Origin: Demequina iriomotensis
Lineage (GTDB): Bacteria; Actinomycetota; Actinomycetes; Actinomycetales; Demequinaceae
Length of the DNA stretch: 64,000 bases
Direction of reading: 5' to 3'
Assembly: GCF_000971395.1 (NCBI RefSeq)
Contig: NZ_BBME01000020.1
Span: forward strand, 1-64,000
Shown here: in pieces, positions 1 through 7,894 of the stretch
Numbering within the stretch: the first letter of the stretch is position 1
Layout of the letters: each line of letters begins with the position of its first letter
Notes under the pieces: model-generated
Told to the model about the DNA's origin: nothing
Database searches by the model: none
What the model saw: only the letters and a program-made list of their open reading frames with translations
Made by a program: the position numbers and the translations under genes

Positions 1-11
1 CCGCCCGCCCC

Positions 12-138
12 GAATGGGGCACTCACCGTCGGTTCGGCGGTCGGCGTGCGCGCCATGGGGCATCCGCGCTCGGCTGTCTCCCGGGAATGCCCCATGGGAA
101 GCACCGGACCCGTGGATTCGACCGTCAGCGCCCCATTC
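12..138. repeat. ATGGGGC-box palindromic repeat, copy A
   Basis: Four ATGGGGC boxes: two forward (ATGGGGC at 14 and 55) and two inverted (GCCCCAT at 89 and 130). Spacing is 41 bp within each arm. The outer box continues as RCTSACSGTCG and the inner inverted pair forms a long hairpin around CCATGGGGCAT. The symmetric layout with about 20-bp outer inverted repeats resembles a MITE. No transposase is present in the window. Confidence 0.75.
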
Positions 139-201
139 CGCGGACCGGACCGGGCCGCCCCGCTCCGCGCCCCCGCCGCCGCCCCCGTCGCCGCCCGCCC
201 C

Positions 202-328
202 GAATGGGGCACTCACCGTCGGTTCGGCGGCCGGCGCGCGCGCCATGGGGCATCCGTGGAAGGCCGCCTCCCGGGAATGCCCCATGGGAAGCAGCGGACC
301 GGTGGTTTCGACCGTCAGCGCCCCATTC
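202..328. repeat. ATGGGGC-box palindromic repeat, copy B
   Basis: Second element of the same design: forward boxes at 204 and 245, inverted boxes at 279 and 320, again 41 bp apart in each arm. It lies exactly 190 bp after copy A. Boxes are conserved while the sequence between them has drifted, although its length is unchanged. Confidence 0.75.
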
Positions 329-435
329 CGCGGGCCGGGCCAGGCCGGGCCGGGGCGGGCTGCGCGGCCGGGCCGGGTGCGCAACCGCGCCGGACGGCCG
401 GACCCGGCGCCCCACGGGTGGACGATGCGCCGGGA

Positions 436-1422
436 TCAGGCCGCCGGCACGGCGGCACGATGCCACGCGACCGTCGCGGCGAGCCCCTCCTCGAGTCCCG
501 TGGTGGCGGTCCAGCCGAGCATCGCCTGCGCCTTCTCGACGTCCAGGCGCTTCTGCCGCACCGGTCCCGTCCGCACGCCGCGGAACAACGGCGCGCGGGC
601 CTCGCCGTCGTACGCAAGGCTCAGCCGCTCGGCCACCTCCTTCACCGAGGTGAGCGTGCCGGTGCCGAAGTTGAACGCGATCTCGCCGCCGCCGCCCGCG
701 AGGTGCTCGGCCGCGCTCATGTACGCGCGCGCCATGTCGCCCACGTAGAGGAAGTCGAGCCGCGTCGAGCCGTCGTCGCGATCGCCGAAGTCGTACTCGA
801 CGCCGCCCGCGAGCTGGGCGAGGGCGCGCGGCACCAGGCGCGACTCGTGGCGGTCGCCGGGGCCGTAGGTGTTCATGAATCGGCACGCGGTCACGGGGAT
901 GCCGAAGGCCTTGCCGTAGCCCCGCACGATCATCTCCGCGGCCGCCTTCGACGGCCCGTAGAGGTTCGCCGCCGGGCCTGCCTCCTGCGTCTCCGGGATC
1001 GGCTCGGGGCTGAAGTTGTCGCCGTAGTACGCGCCGCTCGACGCGAACACGAAGAGCGGCGCCGCATCCGCGAGCCGACAGGCCTCGAGCAGCGTGGCGG
1101 TGCCGCGCACGTTGCTGTCGACCACGCCCTCGGGATCACGGATGCTGTTGATCACGATCGGGTCGGCAGCGAGGTGCAGCACCACGTCGTAGCGGGCCTC
1201 CGCGAAGAGCTCGCGCACCAGCGCGGCATCTCTCAGATCACCGTGCACGAACGTGATGGCGTCCTCGACGCCCATGTCCTCGAGCGGCTTGCCCGCGATG
1301 GCCTCGCGGTCGATCACGGTGACGCGTGCGCCCCGATCCACCAGCTCGCGCACCAGGTGGCTGCCCCCGAAACCCGCGCCGCCCGTCACCAGACAGGACG
1401 CGCCCTTCCACATGTCGGTCAT
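436..1422 (-). CDS. NAD-dependent epimerase/dehydratase (extended SDR)
   Basis: A 328-aa extended short-chain dehydrogenase/reductase, probably acting on a nucleotide sugar. The N-terminal dinucleotide site reads TGGAGFGGSHL, close to the canonical TGGAGFIG. The catalytic YxxxK is seen in LYGPSKAAAE, preceded by an active-site Ser in SSGAYYG, and followed by the RxxNxYGPGD segment typical of UDP-hexose 4-epimerase relatives. I chose the ATG at 1422 because GGGGGAT lies about 7 nt upstream and the family motif begins shortly after; an upstream in-frame ATG would add 30 unlike residues. It is not linked to a sugar-biosynthesis cluster here, so the substrate is unknown. Confidence 0.85.
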   Translation of the reverse strand: MTDMWKGASCLVTGGAGFGGSHLVRELVDRGARVTVIDREAIAGKPLEDMGVEDAITFVHGDLRDAALVRELFAEARYDVVLHLAADPIVINSIRDPEGVVDSNVRGTATLLEACRLADAAPLFVFASSGAYYGDNFSPEPIPETQEAGPAANLYGPSKAAAEMIVRGYGKAFGIPVTACRFMNTYGPGDRHESRLVPRALAQLAGGVEYDFGDRDDGSTRLDFLYVGDMARAYMSAAEHLAGGGGEIAFNFGTGTLTSVKEVAERLSLAYDGEARAPLFRGVRTGPVRQKRLDVEKAQAMLGWTATTGLEEGLAATVAWHRAAVPAA

Positions 1423-1605
1423 CTCAATCCCCCTTCGAGATCCCCCTCGACCGCGTCCGGGGCCCGCCACCGCGTGGATGCGGGTGCGGGACGAACCGGA
1501 CATGTCGATCATGCCGTCGACCGCGCACGGATGTGAAGGCCCTGGCGCGAATTCGCTCGATCGGTGCGCGGCAACTCGCGGTGACGTCCCCTCAGGCGCT
1601 ATGTA

Positions 1606-1633
1606 CTGAAGCCCTCCAGAAACCCTGTATAGT
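1606..1633 (+). promoter_or_regulatory. Promoter of tRNA-Arg
   Basis: A strong -10 hexamer TATAGT at 1628-1633 with a weak -35 (CTGAAG, 1606-1611) 16 bp upstream. The predicted start is about 18 bp before the mature tRNA. It stands out as one of the most A+T-rich spots in the region. Confidence 0.5.
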
Positions 1634-1657
1634 TGTGTCTCGGCCCGCGAGGGTCAC

Positions 1658-1730
1658 GCGCCCGTAGCTCAACGGATAGAGCATCTGACTACGGATCAGA
1701 AGGTTGGGGGTTCGAATCCCTCCGGGCGCG
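1658..1730 (+). tRNA. tRNA-Arg (anticodon ACG)
   Basis: Complete cloverleaf of 73 nt. The acceptor stem GCGCCCG pairs with CGGGCGC, with discriminator G. The anticodon loop CTACGGA gives anticodon ACG (A34 normally becomes inosine), decoding CGN. The T arm is GGGGG-TTCGAAT-CCCTC with one G-U pair. The 3' CCA is not encoded. Confidence 0.97.
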
Positions 1731-1737
1731 CGGAAGT

Positions 1738-1770
1738 GAAGGCGTCGACCAGGTTCTGGTCGGCGCCTTC
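1738..1770 (+). terminator. Hairpin terminator after tRNA-Arg
   Basis: A 15-bp stem (1738-1752 with 1756-1770, one T-G wobble) closed by a 3-nt GTT loop, starting 8 bp after the tRNA. It is followed by GTCGTTCC rather than a T tract. Confidence 0.7.
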
Positions 1771-1802
1771 GTCGTTCCCGCCACGGATGCGACGATGGTC
1801 GC

Positions 1803-2354
1803 ATGCGCCGCCGTCGTGCCACGGACCCCGCCCTCGACGCCGCTCGCTACGCGTCCGAGCGTGACGAGCGCGACGCCGCGTCGCGCATCGACGATGCCCC
1901 GGTCACCGTCGCGCGCATGGCCGCCGACCGGGAGCGCCGCGAGCAGGAGGAGCGGGCCGTCGAGCGCCGCCGCCGTGACCGTGCCGCGACGCAGCACCTG
2001 TGGGTCGAGCGGCAGATCACCGCGGCGCAGGAGCGCGGCGACTTCGACGACCTCCCCGGGGCGGGCAAGCCCATCCCGGGCCTCACGCGCCAGGACCCGG
2101 ACTGGTGGGTGAGGGGCCTGGTCGAGCGCGAGCACCTCACCGGCCTTGGCCCCGAGTCGGTGATGCTCCGCCGCGAGGATGCGGAGCTCGAGGCGCGGCT
2201 CGACGGCCTGCGCGACGAGCGCGAGGTGCGCGAGGGCTTCAACGCTCGCGTCCGCTCGGCACGCTGCCGCCCCGCGGACGGCCCTCCGCTCGTCACCCCG
2301 ACCCGCGACGCCGACGAGGAGGTCCGGCGCTGGCGCGCCCGCAGCGGCCGTTGA
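1803..2354 (+). CDS. DUF1992 / DnaJ-like-subfamily-C28 domain protein
   Basis: A 183-aa cytosolic protein. After a strongly charged, probably helical N-terminal 60 residues (ERREQEERAVERRRRD) comes the DUF1992 signature: VERQITAAQERGDFDDLPGA, then GKPIP and DPDWWVRGLVERE. The family is also called DnaJ homologue subfamily C member 28, but this copy has no J domain and its molecular role is not established. No clear ribosome-binding site precedes the ATG. Confidence 0.8.
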   Translation: MRRRRATDPALDAARYASERDERDAASRIDDAPVTVARMAADRERREQEERAVERRRRDRAATQHLWVERQITAAQERGDFDDLPGAGKPIPGLTRQDPDWWVRGLVEREHLTGLGPESVMLRREDAELEARLDGLRDEREVREGFNARVRSARCRPADGPPLVTPTRDADEEVRRWRARSGR

Positions 2355-2455
2355 CGCCGTTTTTGGTGGGGTTTCGTCTCCCGCCGGTGCCCGCGAGGCG
2401 CTAGCGTGAGGAGCGACGGCGCGCATCGTGCGTCGCCCCTCAGAAAGGCACAGCG

Positions 2456-2845
2456 ATGGACTTCTTCGCCAACTTCTTCAACATCCTCCTGTGGTCGCTG
2501 TGGTTCGCGATCTGGATCGGCTTCATCTTCCTGGTGATCCGCTTCGTCTTCGACGTGTTCCGCGACAAGGACCTCTCGGTCATCGGCAAGATCATGTGGA
2601 CGCTGCTGCTGGTGCTCATCCCGTGCATCGGCGCGCTCATCTACATCTTCGCGCGCGGCAAGGGCATGGCGGCGCGCGACGTCGCCGCCGCCGAGCAGGT
2701 GCGCGCCGCCCAGGTCGAGTACACGCAGGGCCTCATGGGCGAGGCGGGTCCGGCCGGCGAGATCAAGGCCGCCAAGGATCTGCTCGACTCGGGCGCCATC
2801 ACCCAGGAGGAGTACGAGAGCCTCAAGTCGCGCGCGCTCGGCTGA
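2456..2845 (+). CDS. PLDc_N membrane protein with C-terminal SHOCT domain
   Basis: A 129-aa membrane protein. Two hydrophobic segments (about residues 8-32 and 44-66) form a phospholipase-D N-terminal-like hairpin ending LIPCIGALIYIFARG. The C-terminal 30 residues (EIKAAKDLLDSGAITQEEYE) are a SHOCT domain, a short module found at protein ends. RBS AGAAAGG precedes the ATG. A TAGCGT box at 2402-2407 is a plausible -10 with a roughly 45-nt leader. Function unknown; the fold assignment is the confident part. Confidence 0.85.
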   Translation: MDFFANFFNILLWSLWFAIWIGFIFLVIRFVFDVFRDKDLSVIGKIMWTLLLVLIPCIGALIYIFARGKGMAARDVAAAEQVRAAQVEYTQGLMGEAGPAGEIKAAKDLLDSGAITQEEYESLKSRALG

Positions 2846-2886
2846 GCCCGCGCGGTCCCCGTCTGCGGCGGCCTGGTCCCTCGGGA

Positions 2887-3930
2887 TCAGGCCGCCGTCG
2901 TGTTCCCGTCCTCGTCGAGGACGATGCGCCGCACCTCGTCGTCGTCGACGCTCACGATGGTGAGGGCCTCGTCGCGCGCCGCGGGGAGCAGGCGCACCGT
3001 GATGGTGCCGGAGGCGGCGTCGAGCGCCTGCGTGATGGCGACGTCGGCGCGCGCCATCGCCGCGCCGGTCGCGAGGCTCGCGCCGCGATCGTCGAGCAGC
3101 GTGACGTCGACGCCGCGCGAACGCGCGCTCGCCGCGGCGTCGAGCACGGCGGGCGTCGCGAGCGCGCGCCCGCGCACGCCGTCGCGCAGGCGCGCCTCGA
3201 CCTCGCGCATCCGGGCGCGCTCCGCATCGTCGAGCGGGGCGCCCGTGGTGATGCGGTCGAGCAGCGGCAGGGCCGTGGCCGCGACCTCGGCGGCGCGCTG
3301 GAGGCGCACCTGACGCTGCGCCTCCGCGGTCGCGGCGGCGGCCGCGGCATCGACGGAGCGCTCGGTGAGCTCGTTGATGCGGTGCGCGGTGCGGCGCAGG
3401 GTGGTGACGAACAGGGTCGCGACCACCAGCAGCCCCACCTGCGTGTCGACCATGCCGAGGCCGGCGAGCGGTCCGCGCCCCGTGGTCGCCGTCCACACGC
3501 ACGTGATCGCCGTCATGCCGGCCATCGCTCCCCACGCGAGCGCGGTGCGTCCACGCAAGATGAGGAACCACAGCAGCCAGGTGTTGGAGCCCAGGTGCCA
3601 CGACTCGCGTCCGACGGGCCCCTGCGTCGGCAGGCACCAGGAGATGAGCAGCGTCGATGCCAGGACCGCCGCGACCACCAGGATCGAGTCGCGCAGCGGG
3701 AACGGGTCCGGGTGAGGCCGTCCGAGGAGCACGCCGGCGAGGCTGACGATGGCGGCGGCGATGTACGCGGGCCACGTCACGCTGAGCGACTGCAGCGTCG
3801 CGAGGGTGAACACCACGTTGGTGACGATGAAGACGCCGAGGATCAGGCTCGCGCCCTCGGAGCGCAGCGCGAGCAGGCGGCTGACGTCGACGGTGCGCGA
3901 GGCCTGCGGCGGCGCGGTGGTGTGGCTCAT
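2887..3930 (-). CDS. Membrane sensor-like protein, third gene of a two-component operon
   Basis: A 347-aa protein with an N-terminal region of about five hydrophobic segments (residues 25-195) and a cytoplasmic tail rich in Ala and Arg. The domain layout copies the adjacent histidine kinase, but I see no His-box, N-box or G-box in the tail, so it is unlikely to be an active kinase. Its ATG overlaps the stop codon of the kinase gene (ATGA at 3927-3930), showing translational coupling. It may be a degenerate kinase partner or an auxiliary sensor. The last residues are encoded by a GGACGATGCG copy read backwards as RIV. Confidence 0.6.
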   Translation of the reverse strand: MSHTTAPPQASRTVDVSRLLALRSEGASLILGVFIVTNVVFTLATLQSLSVTWPAYIAAAIVSLAGVLLGRPHPDPFPLRDSILVVAAVLASTLLISWCLPTQGPVGRESWHLGSNTWLLWFLILRGRTALAWGAMAGMTAITCVWTATTGRGPLAGLGMVDTQVGLLVVATLFVTTLRRTAHRINELTERSVDAAAAAATAEAQRQVRLQRAAEVAATALPLLDRITTGAPLDDAERARMREVEARLRDGVRGRALATPAVLDAAASARSRGVDVTLLDDRGASLATGAAMARADVAITQALDAASGTITVRLLPAARDEALTIVSVDDDEVRRIVLDEDGNTTAA

Positions 3931-5096
3931 GCGCGGCTCCACGTGAGCGTCACGGTGGTCCCGCGGCCGGGGGCGGAGCTCACGTCCGCGTCGCCGCCGG
4001 TGACGGCTCGCATCCGCTCGAGGATGCTCACGCGGATGCCGAGCCGGCGCGGCGGGATGCGCGTCGCGGCGAAGCCCGCGCCGCGGTCGCTCACCACCAC
4101 GCGCGCGGATGTGGCGTCGACGTCGCACTCGACCCGCGGGTCGCAGTCGTCCCCGGCGTGGCCCAGCGTGTTGCGGAGCGCCTCGGCGGTGGCTTCCGCG
4201 AACGCCGCGACCACCCCCGCCGGCAGCGGCGCGTCGCCGTCGACCGCGTACCGCACGGGGATCGCGGGATCGAGCGCGGCGGCCGTCGACCGCACCACCG
4301 CGACGAACTCCTCCGGGTCGTAGTCGCGCGACTCGGTGTGCCCGCTCGCGAGCGACTCGACGCTCGCGAGCGCACGCACCGCCTGGTCCGCGAGGCTCGC
4401 GGGGGGAGTGGGCCGCGACGCGGCGAGGAGCACCGACATCACGTCGTCGTGGACGATGGCGTTGATGCGGTTCTGCTCGGCCTCACGCGTGCGCCTGCTC
4501 GCCTCGAGCGCGGCCTGCTCGCGCGCATGCGTGGCGGCCGCGTCCTGGCGCTCGCCCGCGGAGATCACCGCGATCGAGATGCCGCACACGATGAGGCAGA
4601 AGATGATCGCGCCGAGCCCGTCGAGGGTGGCAGGGAGCGCCGCATCGTCCCTCACCTGGATCTGGGTGAAGGCGACGATGGGCCCCTGGGAGAGCGGGTA
4701 CGCCCAGCCGACGACGCGGGGCCAGGAGATCGCGGCGGCGGTCGCATGGACGGCGGTGACCCCCTGGATCCACGGCGTCGCGTCGTCCGCGAGGAACTGC
4801 TCGCGCATCATGGACGGCCACAGCAGCTCGATGGCGAGGAACACCATTGAGGTGGTGCCCGCGATGAGGAGCAGCGGTCGGATCGGCACCACGCGCGCCA
4901 TCACCGTGTAGCTCGCCGGCACGCCGATGCCCACGATGACCGTGAGCAGCCCGAAGGGCGAGCGCAGCTGGTCGATCTGCGCGATCCATCCGCTCGCCCC
5001 ACCGGCGAGCAGCGCGCCGAAGATGAGGGCGCCGATGCCGAGCGCGGTGAGCAGGGTCCGCTGGAGGCGCTCGCGCGCCGGGCTCGGGCCCGTCAC
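3927..5096 (-). CDS. Two-component sensor histidine kinase (NarL-partner class)
   Basis: A 389-aa inner-membrane kinase. Five to six transmembrane segments fill residues 10-190. The dimerisation segment contains INAIVHDDVMSVLL, whose His is the likely phosphorylation site. The ATPase domain shows an N-box (TAEALRNTLGHA) and a G-box (VSDRGAGF ... GIRVSILERM) and a final GRGTTVTL. It starts at a GTG that overlaps the stop of the response regulator gene (GTGA, 5093-5096), so the two are coupled. The ligand is unknown. Confidence 0.88.
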   Translation of the reverse strand: MTGPSPARERLQRTLLTALGIGALIFGALLAGGASGWIAQIDQLRSPFGLLTVIVGIGVPASYTVMARVVPIRPLLLIAGTTSMVFLAIELLWPSMMREQFLADDATPWIQGVTAVHATAAAISWPRVVGWAYPLSQGPIVAFTQIQVRDDAALPATLDGLGAIIFCLIVCGISIAVISAGERQDAAATHAREQAALEASRRTREAEQNRINAIVHDDVMSVLLAASRPTPPASLADQAVRALASVESLASGHTESRDYDPEEFVAVVRSTAAALDPAIPVRYAVDGDAPLPAGVVAAFAEATAEALRNTLGHAGDDCDPRVECDVDATSARVVVSDRGAGFAATRIPPRRLGIRVSILERMRAVTGGDADVSSAPGRGTTVTLTWSRA

Positions 5097-5743
5097 TGGG
5101 GACCTTCGAGCAGACCATCCTCGAGCGCGCGCTTGTACAGGTCCACCCGCGACGCCGCGGGGCGTCCCGCATCGGCGTACTTGCGGCGGATGCGGCTGAC
5201 GTAGTCGGCGACGGTCTCGCGCGACACGCCCAGGTGGCGGGCGACGGAGAACGCGGTGAGCCCGGACGCGTAGAGCGACAGGATCTCGCGCTCGCGCGCG
5301 CTCAGCTTGGCGTCCGCGAGCGAGTCGTCGGAGTCGATGGCGGCGGCCCAGTCCGTGCCGAAGACCTCCTGGCCCGCGGCGGCGGTGCGGATGGCGTCCA
5401 GCAGCACGTCCGGCTCGGAGGACTTGCGGATGAGCCCCAGCGCACCGGCGCGTGCCGCCGACTGGATCAGCTTGCGGTCCTCGCCGCCGGTGTAGATGAG
5501 GACGTGCGCCCCCATCTGGTGGATCGCGTCGATGTTCGACTCGGGCGTCGACCCGTCGGCGAGGCGCAGGTCGAGCACCACCAGATCGAGCGTGCGCCCG
5601 AGCCCGGGCAGCGAGTCGACGCTCTCCACGAGCCCGGCGAGCTCGAGGTCCGGCGCGCCCTCCACGAGGTCCCGGAAGCCCAGGGAGATGAGCGCGTGAT
5701 CCTCGACCAGCGCGATGACCCGGCGCTCCTTCGCGGCCGTCAT
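5093..5743 (-). CDS. Response regulator, NarL/FixJ family
   Basis: A 216-aa regulator and first gene of the operon. The receiver domain (1-125) has the acidic pair (VEDH), the phospho-acceptor Asp in VVLDLRL and the conserved Lys in LIRKSS. The C-terminal LuxR helix-turn-helix reads LSAREREILSLYASGLT ... SVARHLGVSRETVADYV. RBS GGAAGGGGG precedes the ATG. A TACAGT -10 lies at 5770-5775 on this strand, and a strong dyad at 5823-5840 between this gene and the divergent membrane-protein gene is a candidate binding site. Confidence 0.92.
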   Translation of the reverse strand: MTAAKERRVIALVEDHALISLGFRDLVEGAPDLELAGLVESVDSLPGLGRTLDLVVLDLRLADGSTPESNIDAIHQMGAHVLIYTGGEDRKLIQSAARAGALGLIRKSSEPDVLLDAIRTAAAGQEVFGTDWAAAIDSDDSLADAKLSAREREILSLYASGLTAFSVARHLGVSRETVADYVSRIRRKYADAGRPAASRVDLYKRALEDGLLEGPQ

Positions 5744-5822
5744 GGGCCACCCCCTTCCTTACCCCTCGCACTGTAGTCGAACCCGGCCGGATAGCAGGGG
5801 TGCCACGTCAGCCGGCGCCGGT

Positions 5823-5840
5823 GCCCCCATAAGTGGGGGC
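5823..5840. promoter_or_regulatory. GCCCCCA-TAAG-TGGGGGC dyad, candidate operator
   Basis: Seven-bp arms around a TAAG centre, in the divergent intergenic space between the response regulator operon and the LRV-domain gene. Nearly the same word (CCCCCACTTGTGGGG) recurs at 34138-34152. It is too short and too tightly looped to be a likely terminator, and no gene ends here. Confidence 0.5.
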
Positions 5841-5910
5841 TTGTCGCTCCGCGGCGCTCGCGAGAACCTCATACCGAGGTACACGCGGGAGGTGGAGAGG
5901 GGTTCGAGCA

Positions 5911-6453
5911 GTGAGCTGGTCGACCGAGTCTCTTGCACTGGTCGTCACGGGGGGAATGCTCCTGCTCGTCGTCATCGCCTCTCTCCACTCTCGCGTGGCC
6001 CTGGCCGCCGGCTCGAGGGCCATCTTCCTCGTCGGGGCCGTCTCCTTCATCGCCTTCGCGCTCCTCACCGAGTACGCCGTCGACGTGCATGTGCCGCCCG
6101 TCGTGCTCGCGCTGCCGCTCATCCCGGTGGTGATCATCGCGATGCTCGTGCATCGGCTCGTCCGGGAGGCTCGCGCGGTGCGCACCACGCCGACCTCGGT
6201 GGCCGTCACCTACCGCACCGATCCCGATCCGGTGCCGTTCGCCGCGCACGGCCAGGGCTCCGCGCGGCTCCTCGCGACCAGCCCGTACGCGACCGCCACC
6301 GAGCTGTCGGAGCTGGCGTACGCGCATCCCGAGCTGCGGCCCGCGATCGCCGCGAACCCTTCGGCGCCCGCGAGCCTGCTGCAGTGGCTCACCGAGCAGG
6401 GCGAGCCCGCCGTGCTCGCCGCGATCTCGGCGCGAGGGCGGCTGCTCGGCTGA
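5911..6453 (+). CDS. Membrane protein with leucine-rich-repeat-variant (LRV) tail
   Basis: A 180-aa protein with three hydrophobic segments in its first 85 residues. The cytoplasmic tail resembles LRV repeats: LATSPYATATELSELAYAHP, then AIAANPSAPASLLQWL and AVLAAISARG. I chose the GTG at 5911 because GGAGAGGGG lies about 8 nt upstream; the earlier ATG lacks one. It is transcribed away from the two-component operon across the 5823-5840 dyad, so it is a possible target of that regulator. Function unknown. Confidence 0.65.
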   Translation: MSWSTESLALVVTGGMLLLVVIASLHSRVALAAGSRAIFLVGAVSFIAFALLTEYAVDVHVPPVVLALPLIPVVIIAMLVHRLVREARAVRTTPTSVAVTYRTDPDPVPFAAHGQGSARLLATSPYATATELSELAYAHPELRPAIAANPSAPASLLQWLTEQGEPAVLAAISARGRLLG

Positions 6454-7062
6454 TCAGCCGTCGACGGGTGCCCACGCGGCGTCGCCGCGCTCGAGCGAGC
6501 CCGTGAGCGCCGCCTGGGCCGTCACCAGGCACACCGCGGTGCGGTCGCCGCGCTCCCAGGTCTCGAGGCTGGGAGCCCAGACGCGCCAGTCGAGGCCCGG
6601 CGCGAGCGCGTCGGGCGTCAGGCGCGCGACCTGCGCCGCGCAGAAGTCGAGTGCGGTCGCCGCCACCGCATCGTCGCCCGGCCAGGCGTCCGAGGCGAAC
6701 GAGTAGGCGGCGATCGACTCCGCGTGGTGCGGCGCGTCGCACGCGACCGCCGTGACGTCGCCCGCGGCGTCACCCGCGGGAGGCGCGTCCGCGAGGCACA
6801 GCCCCGCGACGAGCCTCACGGAGGAGAGGCGGCCCGTGGCGCCGCGTTCGGCCGGCTCGAGGCCGCGGGCCTGGGACTCGAGGACCACGTCCGCCAGCAC
6901 CCCGGCGCCGATCGCGAGCGCCGCCGCTCCGCCCACGATCCACGCGAGCCGGCGGCCCCGCACCCGGCGGCGCGGGGCGCGACCGGGACGCCGAGCGGCG
7001 GGCGAGTGCGCATCGTCCGTCTCGTCGCCCAGCATCGGCGGGGCGACGAACCCCTCCGTCAT
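6454..7062 (-). CDS. Septum-formation-like membrane-anchored protein
   Basis: A 202-aa protein: an acidic then Arg-rich cytoplasmic N-terminus, one transmembrane helix (about 42-64) and an extracytoplasmic domain. That domain has the Cys-containing pattern of the actinobacterial septum-formation family (GLCLAD ... VACDAPHHAESIAAY ... FCAAQV ... TAVCLV). The ATG shares one base with the stop of exonuclease III (TGATG at 7060-7064), so the pair is an operon. A lipoprotein with the same domain lies at 23594-24043. A direct role in septation is not shown by the sequence. Confidence 0.65.
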   Translation of the reverse strand: MTEGFVAPPMLGDETDDAHSPAARRPGRAPRRRVRGRRLAWIVGGAAALAIGAGVLADVVLESQARGLEPAERGATGRLSSVRLVAGLCLADAPPAGDAAGDVTAVACDAPHHAESIAAYSFASDAWPGDDAVAATALDFCAAQVARLTPDALAPGLDWRVWAPSLETWERGDRTAVCLVTAQAALTGSLERGDAAWAPVDG

Positions 7063-7850
7063 CAGGCCTCCGCGAGGTCGACGACCACGGGCACGTGGTC
7101 GGAGGCGCCCTTGCCCTTGCGCTCGTCGCGGACGATGCTCACGCCGGTCGCGCGCGCGGCGAGCGACGGCGACGCGTAGGCGAAGTCGATCCGCATGCCC
7201 TCGCCCTTGGGGAACCGCAGCGCCTTGTAGTCCCAGAACGTGTAGGTCCGCTCGTCGGGCAGGAAGCGGCGCGACAGCTCCTCGTACCCCGCGGCCTCGA
7301 AGGCATGGAAGGCCGCGCGGGCCTCGGGGGTGACGTGCGTGACGGCCTCCGAGTCCTCCTCGGACCAGATGTCCGTCGGCAGCGGCGCGACGTTGAAGTC
7401 CCCGACCAGCGCGGTCGGGGCGTCCTTCCACGTCACGGCCGCGTCGCGCAGGCGGGCGAGGAAGTCGAGCTTGTAGGCGTAGTGCGGATCCGCGAGGCCG
7501 CGGCCGTTCGGGACGTAAAGGCTCCACACGCGGACGCCGCCCGCGGTCGCGCCGAGCGCGCGGGCCTCGAGGGCGGGCTCGCCGGTCTTGGCGAAGCCCG
7601 GCTGCGCCGGGAACGAGGTCTCCACGCCCGCGAGCCCCACGCGCGAGGCGATCGCGACGCCGTTCCACTGGTTGAGGCCATGGATCGCGAGCTCGTAGCC
7701 CGCCGCCTCGAAGGCCTCACGAGGGAACTGCTCGGGCTTGCACTTGATCTCCTGCATCGCGAGCACGTCCGTGCCCGACCGCTCGAGCCAGTCGACCACG
7801 CGGTCGACGCGGGCGCGGATGGAGTTCACGTTCCAGGTGGCGAGTCGCAT
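7062..7850 (-). CDS. xth: Exodeoxyribonuclease III (AP endonuclease)
   Basis: A 262-aa DNA-repair nuclease of the EEP family that cuts at abasic sites and degrades 3' ends. Visible motifs in order: TWNVNSIRAR, MQEIKCK (metal-binding Glu), YVPNGR, GDFNVAP (catalytic Asp and Asn), YTFWDYK, RIDFAYAS and SDHVPVV (catalytic Asp-His). Length is normal for the family. A TATTTT hexamer at 7858-7863 lies 7 nt before the ATG, so the mRNA is probably leaderless. It is divergent from the SDR gene and coupled to the septum-formation-like gene downstream. Confidence 0.95.
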   Translation of the reverse strand: MRLATWNVNSIRARVDRVVDWLERSGTDVLAMQEIKCKPEQFPREAFEAAGYELAIHGLNQWNGVAIASRVGLAGVETSFPAQPGFAKTGEPALEARALGATAGGVRVWSLYVPNGRGLADPHYAYKLDFLARLRDAAVTWKDAPTALVGDFNVAPLPTDIWSEEDSEAVTHVTPEARAAFHAFEAAGYEELSRRFLPDERTYTFWDYKALRFPKGEGMRIDFAYASPSLAARATGVSIVRDERKGKGASDHVPVVVDLAEA

Positions 7851-7857
7851 GGTCACC

Positions 7858-7888
7858 AAAATACCGGCGGACGATGCGCCGGTAGCCT
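7858..7888. promoter_or_regulatory. Divergent -10 boxes of xth and the SDR gene
   Basis: TATTTT on the minus strand (7858-7863, 7 nt from the xth ATG) and TAGCCT on the plus strand (7883-7888, 6 nt from the SDR ATG). The GGACGATGCG word at 7869-7878 lies between them. Confidence 0.55.
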
Positions 7889-7894
7889 CGTCGC

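Larger units (their letters stand above)
1..435. other. Intergenic repeat block at the window edge
   Basis: No gene is supported here. The block is a direct duplication with a 190-bp period: bases 1-143 recur at 191-333 with few changes. Each copy holds one nested palindromic element (separate entries). Reading frames that cross it repeat short peptides such as MGHSPSV, but their codon use does not resemble the neighbouring genes. The right end carries one copy of the GGACGATGCG word at 420-429, just beyond the stop codon of the epimerase gene. Confidence 0.7.

Noticed and set aside
14..748. Open frames crossing the repeat block at the window start
   Set aside because: The repeated peptides follow from the DNA repeat. 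The 41-bp and 190-bp periods are not multiples of three, and the frames run on the wrong strand through the epimerase gene.
1889..1896. GCATCGACGATGC palindrome near the DUF1992 start as part of the 10-mer family
   Set aside because: It matches only the inner eight bases on one strand and is not an exact copy.
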